From: JABMPU01 sp964457455
Lineage (GTDB): Bacteria; Cloacimonadota; Cloacimonadia; Cloacimonadales; TCS61
NCBI GenBank assembly: GCA_964457455.1
Contig: CAYWJN010000093.1
Coordinates: 1 to 9,335 of the forward strand
Direction of reading: 5' to 3'
Length of the DNA stretch: 9,335 nt
The position numbers were made by a program, and so were the translations under genes. Below the pieces are notes generated by a model. It searched no databases, was not told the origin of the DNA, and saw only the letters and a list, made by a program, of their open reading frames with translations. The first letter of the stretch is position 1, and each line of letters begins with the position of its first letter. Shown one piece after another: positions 6,055-9,335 of the stretch.

Positions 6055-6298
6055 TTGCTCACATATACACATGATATTATGTTAATAAATGTAGATAAAT
6101 GAAATTCGAGAAAAAGGAAAATTATTTTTGTGAATAATTCGGAACTTATAAAAATTTATAAACGAGTTATCAACTAAAATTAGAAATGATTAATTTAATT
6201 GGAAATAATGAAATATGAACAAAGTTTTGAGTTTATCCTCATATTCACAACACCTACTAAGACTACTAATTTCTTAAATATATAAATAAGGAGATTTA
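6055..6298. other. Putative oriC region downstream of dnaA
   Basis: This 244-bp gap has no gene and is strongly AT-rich. DnaA-box-like 9-mers are TGTAGATAA (6090-6098, minus, one mismatch), TGTGAATAA (6129-6137, minus, one mismatch), TTATCAACT (6167-6175, plus, two mismatches), TTATCCTCA (6233-6241, plus, one mismatch) and ATATTCACA (6241-6249, plus, two mismatches). The last two overlap by one base and point towards a trinucleotide tract and then AT-only sequence, the layout of a Bacillus-type unwinding system. With the cluster before dnaA this gives a bipartite origin. Genes to the left lie on the minus strand and genes to the right on the plus strand, consistent with replication leaving from here. 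Confidence 0.68.
6254..6274 (+). promoter_or_regulatory. Putative DnaA-trio element of the origin
   Basis: Four bases after the last DnaA-box-like 9-mer the plus strand reads CTA CTA AGA CTA CTA ATT TCT. The complementary strand therefore reads 3'-GAT GAT TCT GAT GAT-5', matching the 3'-GAT-type trinucleotides that DnaA filaments engage in Bacillus subtilis. AT-rich sequence TTAAATATATAAATAA follows as a plausible unwinding site. The third unit departs from the pattern. Confidence 0.5.
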
Positions 6299-7441
6299 AT
6301 GTATAGAGTTTCAAAGGCAATAATATTTATCCTGATATTTATTTTGATAATTATGGGATGTACTCAGAAGAAAAATACAGTTGGAGTACCAAATGTAAAT
6401 AATGAACCCATTGAAATGATAATTTCAGATACAACCTATTTTGGAAATTTTTATAGTTTTGAAGATAGCTGCAGAAATTATATTGGTAATTCAAAATTGG
6501 TTGTAGGAACTTATGAAAATAATGAAGCAAAAAGTTTAATAAGATTTACAAGTTTGCCGGATACAGTTTATCAATTTGATTCGGAAAATATAACTCTAAC
6601 ATTATGGTTGGAAAATTCATTGAACTTTGAAAGTTTAGAGTTTGGAAAACTTAAACAGGAATGGGTAGAATCTTATGTTACATGGGAATCTGCTACAGAT
6701 TCCACAGATTGGGAAGATGAATTCTTTGAAAGCCTGGATTTTACGTTTGATGTAGAACAAAGCGACAGTCTAAATATCGAAATTCCAATTGAAAAATTTT
6801 ATTCAGAAGTAAGCAGGTCATATTTTGTGATCGATTCCCTGATTTATGATTATGGCTTAATTCTTTATTCCGGCAGTTCGGATGATGAAAATCGTTTTAT
6901 TGAAATTAAATCAAGAGAGTCCGGAACAGAACCTTTACTTAGTTTTGATTATATTGATGCGGATGCTGATACAATAATATATTCTAATACTGCAACTTAC
7001 GATACATTTATGTATCTGAAAAAAGATGGGACAAACGAAGACTTTTTAACTTTTGAAAATGAATTGATTATTTCCAATATTCAACCAATAAAAATGTATA
7101 TGAATTTTGATATTTCGGATTCTGTTTTTATAAATGCTGATAGCTCCCGAATCGAGGATAATTATGATTATTACACGATGATGACTATAAACAAAGCTGA
7201 GCTTATTTTATGCGTCAAAGATTCTACAGAATTAACCTATCCTTTGGAAACGAGTTTTACTTTGTTTCCATATCTTGTAATCAGCGGGTATTCGCAAGTT
7301 CCTTTTGCGTATGATGAAGATTATGAATATATCTATGGTTCAATTAATTCATCGGGAAGTTCTTCTGACACATTATTTGTGATTGATATTACAAAAATAG
7401 TTCAGGGAATCACTTCAGGTGAATATGAAAATAATGGTATT
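6299..7441 (+). CDS. Surface lipoprotein with DNRLRE-like domains, 3' end lost in an assembly gap
   Basis: Only the first 381 codons are visible before the gap. The N-terminus is a lipoprotein signal: MYRVSK, a run of hydrophobic residues, then IMGC with Cys21 as the lipidation site. From about residue 44 to 218 lies a beta-rich domain with the DNRLRE-type pattern (SLIRFTSLPD, ITLTLWLEN, and EWVESYVTWESA at 121-132, ending in PLLSFDYID). A second, more diverged copy seems to start at about 224 (DTIIYSNTATYDTF) and runs to the gap without the W-E-VTW signature. The protein is very acidic and rich in Ser and aromatic residues, fitting a cell-surface or periplasmic-face location. Its role is unknown; some DNRLRE/CBM96 relatives bind polysaccharide. 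The start ATG has AAGGAG five bases upstream. It is the first gene after the origin and precedes two prolyl isomerase genes. Confidence 0.8.
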
Positions 7442-7541
7442 NNNNNNNNNNNNNNNNNNNNNNNNNNNNNNNNNNNNNNNNNNNNNNNNNNNNNNNNNNN
7501 NNNNNNNNNNNNNNNNNNNNNNNNNNNNNNNNNNNNNNNNN
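7442..7541. other. Assembly gap of 100 N
   Basis: There are exactly 100 undetermined bases, the usual placeholder for a scaffold gap of unknown size. The true gap hides the end of the lipoprotein gene, the intergenic sequence, and the start and signal peptide of the following isomerase gene. Reading frames that cross the N run are artefacts. Confidence 0.97.
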
Positions 7542-8219
7542 GAAGATGTGTGGAAAAATATGAAGATTGAAGAAAAGCAGGAATATATTCAGGATTGGAT
7601 TCAATTGACTTTACTATCTCAGGAATCAGATAAATTAAAGATATCGGAAACAGTTGAAATCAAAACTAATATAAAATCTGCTGAAATGAATATCAAATCC
7701 AATGCTCTGATTGCTCAAAGATTTTCCGATATAACTGTTTCTGAAGAGGAGCTTTTTAATTATTATAAACTTCATAAAAGTAAATTTCTGAAAAAATCTA
7801 AAGAATATAAATTACAGAGAATTCTTATAACAGATGAATCTGAACTTGATATGATCAGGGAAGAAATAAAGAATACTTCTTTTGATGAAGCTGCAGAAAA
7901 GTATTCCGAAGAAAATATTGGAAAAACCGGTGGTTTTGTAGGATTTATATCCAAAAAAGATGTGAGAGAGGTTATCTGGAATACGATAATTTATTTAAAG
8001 AAAGGCAGATATAAAACTGTTCAAATTGGTAATGCCTTTCATATTGTTCGCTTTACTCAAACTCGATTGATGGCAGTGGAAAAGAATTTTTCTGAAGTTA
8101 AAGAAGAAATCAGAGAAATTGTTATTCAAAATAAGAAGGAAGAAAATTTCGAAAATTTAGTTGAAGATTTAAAAACAAATGCGAATATAATTATAAATTA
8201 TGAATATATAAAAGAGTAA
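7542..8219 (+). CDS. Parvulin-type peptidyl-prolyl isomerase (PpiC/PrsA-like), 5' end missing
   Basis: 225 residues are visible. They begin inside the helical chaperone region (WIQLTLLSQESDKL, then SEEELFNYYKLHKSKF), which is typical of PrsA and SurA relatives. A parvulin domain follows from about visible residue 88 to 178 (KLQRILITDE, FDEAAEKYSEE, GKTGGFVGFISKKD, NAFHIVRF), and then a helical tail. These proteins fold or hold secreted proteins outside the cytoplasm; the missing N-terminus would be expected to carry a secretion or lipoprotein signal. The usual His in the first strand ([R/A]HIL) is Arg93 here (QRILI), while the distal His in NAFHIV is kept. Catalysis may therefore be weak or absent, with a chaperone role instead. 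The stop lies 12 bases before the next start, so the two genes are probably one operon. Confidence 0.85.
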   Translation, partial: EDVWKNMKIEEKQEYIQDWIQLTLLSQESDKLKISETVEIKTNIKSAEMNIKSNALIAQRFSDITVSEEELFNYYKLHKSKFLKKSKEYKLQRILITDESELDMIREEIKNTSFDEAAEKYSEENIGKTGGFVGFISKKDVREVIWNTIIYLKKGRYKTVQIGNAFHIVRFTQTRLMAVEKNFSEVKEEIREIVIQNKKEENFENLVEDLKTNANIIINYEYIKE

Positions 8220-8222
8220 AAT

Positions 8223-8226
8223 GGAG
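8223..8226 (+). promoter_or_regulatory. Ribosome binding site of the SurA-like gene
   Basis: GGAG is five bases before ATG 8232. It lies within an accidental ATG-GAG-AAG-AGA-TGA whose stop overlaps the real start codon. Confidence 0.7.
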
Positions 8227-8231
8227 AAGAG

Positions 8232-9335
8232 ATGAAAAGAGTTTTTTTGATACTGATTTTTATGGGTTGTATTAAATTTCTTTGTGCTGAAGTTGTGGAT
8301 AAAATCGTAGCAAAAGTTGGAAGAGAAATAATTTTACGAAGCGATCTGGATATGCGAATTCAGCAACTTGAAACTGCTGGAATTCTTACGCAAGATATTA
8401 GCGAATATGATATTCTTAATCAAATGATTGAGTCGAAAATTATTATTCAAAAGGCAAAACAAGAGGAATATGAAGTTGATGAATATGAAGCACGAAATCT
8501 TGCAGATAAAGAGATAAAAAGAATTTCAGCACAGTTCCCATCAGAATTGGAATTCAAAAAAGAACTGAAAAAACAAGAATTATCTGTTCTTGACCTAAAA
8601 GATTATTACGTTCAGATGATAATAGAGCAACGTCTAAAAGAAAAAATAATTCAATCGGAAATAAAGCAGAAAATTCATATTACCGAAGGTGAAATTGAAG
8701 ATTATTACGTTCAGCACAGCGATGAAATTCCAGTCCGACCGGCAATGGATCAAATCGGTATGATAATGATAACCATCAAACCAAGTGAAGAAACAAAAGA
8801 GAAGGCTTTGATCGAAATTAATAAAATAAAGAACAGGTTGGATGATGGAGAGGATTTTACTGAACTTGCCAAAACAGAGAGTGATTGTGCATCAGCAAAT
8901 TCTGGCGGAGATCTGGGTTTCTTTGGCAGAGGTATGATGGTGAAACCATTTGAAGAAGCAGCTTTTGCTATGCAATTGGGAGAAATAAGCGAAGTTGTGG
9001 AAACCAGCTTTGGATTTCATATAATAAAATTAGAAGAAAAAGAAGGTGATGAAATCAGGGTGCGTCATATTCTTAAGAAAATTGAGATTGATGAAGATGA
9101 TATATTTTCAGCGGAAAATCTGATGAATAATATCCTGGAAAAACTAAATAATGGTGAAGATTTTGCCAACCTGACAAAAGAATATTCCGAAGATGATTCA
9201 TCTGCTGCAAACGAGGGAATAATAGGAGAATTCACCAAAGAAGAATATCCTGAAATGTTCAAAGAATATTTGGAAAATTTAGATTATGGAGAATATACAT
9301 CTGTGATAAAAGAAGGTGATGTTTTATATATTTTT
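8232..9335 (+). CDS. SurA-like periplasmic chaperone with two parvulin domains, 3' end beyond the window
   Basis: The open frame gives 368 residues with no stop before the edge. An N-terminal signal (MKRVFLILIFMGCIKFLCA) leads into VVDKIVAKVGREIILRSDLD, the characteristic SurA N-terminal start. Cleavage after LCA by signal peptidase I is plausible. FMGC resembles a lipobox but sits early at Cys13, so lipidation is uncertain. A helical SurA-type chaperone region runs to about 165. The first parvulin domain (about 172-270) has SGGDLGFFGRGMMVKPFEEAAF and FGFHIIKL, but Met replaces the first-strand His (IGMIMI). The second begins at 275 with RVRHIL, keeping that His (279), and is cut by the window edge. 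This is the architecture of SurA, which escorts outer-membrane proteins through the periplasm. It is the third gene after the lipoprotein and PpiC-like genes and implies a Gram-negative envelope. Use of the symbol surA is not certain enough here. Confidence 0.9.
   Translation, partial: MKRVFLILIFMGCIKFLCAEVVDKIVAKVGREIILRSDLDMRIQQLETAGILTQDISEYDILNQMIESKIIIQKAKQEEYEVDEYEARNLADKEIKRISAQFPSELEFKKELKKQELSVLDLKDYYVQMIIEQRLKEKIIQSEIKQKIHITEGEIEDYYVQHSDEIPVRPAMDQIGMIMITIKPSEETKEKALIEINKIKNRLDDGEDFTELAKTESDCASANSGGDLGFFGRGMMVKPFEEAAFAMQLGEISEVVETSFGFHIIKLEEKEGDEIRVRHILKKIEIDEDDIFSAENLMNNILEKLNNGEDFANLTKEYSEDDSSAANEGIIGEFTKEEYPEMFKEYLENLDYGEYTSVIKEGDVLYIF

Noticed and set aside
7410..7604. Open frames crossing the N run, including a longer 5' extension of the isomerase gene from 7419
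   Set aside because: The N bases cannot be translated, and the sequence before the gap codes for the lipoprotein in another frame.
8221..8235. Four-codon reading frame overlapping the SurA-like start codon (ATGA)
   Set aside because: Its body is simply the ribosome binding site of the downstream gene. It is too short to support a leader-peptide claim.

Overview
The window is AT-rich bacterial DNA, roughly one-third G+C by eye. It is centred on a dnaA locus that looks like a chromosomal replication origin. No single gene fixes the taxonomy. The low G+C, the DNRLRE-type surface lipoprotein followed by paired parvulin-type isomerases, and the style of the intergenic repeats would fit an uncultured member of the FCB group (for example a Cloacimonadota-like organism). 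That placement is inference from general resemblance. A run of exactly 100 N at 7442-7541 shows the contig is scaffolded, so this is probably a draft or metagenome assembly.

Left arm, all on the minus strand: an edge-truncated and decayed tyrosine recombinase (1-684); a gene-free stretch of short palindromes and mosaic repeat words (685-919); glnA (920-2344), a glutamine synthetase I with Phe where E. coli has its adenylylation Tyr; a REP-like palindrome (2358-2393); a small M50 site-2-type membrane protease (2405-3055); and tyrS (3063-4256). tyrS, the protease and glnA are closely spaced and probably co-transcribed. The hairpin lies in the 60-nt gap before glnA and could uncouple it.

Centre: the divergent tyrS/dnaA gap (4257-4716) carries four DnaA-box-like 9-mers, one of them perfect. 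dnaA occupies 4717-6054. The 244-bp gap after dnaA (6055-6298) carries five more box-like 9-mers. The last two are followed by a CTACTA-AGA-CTACTA tract and then by AT-rich sequence, which is the order of box, DnaA-trio and unwinding element described for Bacillus subtilis. Genes on both sides point away from this locus, as expected when transcription follows replication.

Right arm, all on the plus strand: a lipoprotein with one clear and one probable DNRLRE-like beta domain (6299 to the gap), a parvulin-type prolyl isomerase whose 5' end lies in the gap (7542-8219), and a SurA-like double-parvulin chaperone running off the window (8232-9335). They form a probable cell-envelope protein-folding and surface-protein unit.

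I see no convincing novel multi-gene defence or metabolic system. The points most worth a second look are the bipartite origin with its putative DnaA-trio, the Tyr-to-Phe change in GlnA, the doubly damaged integrase beside mosaic repeats, and the chimeric REP-like palindrome. No tRNA, rRNA, CRISPR array or intact insertion sequence was recognised.
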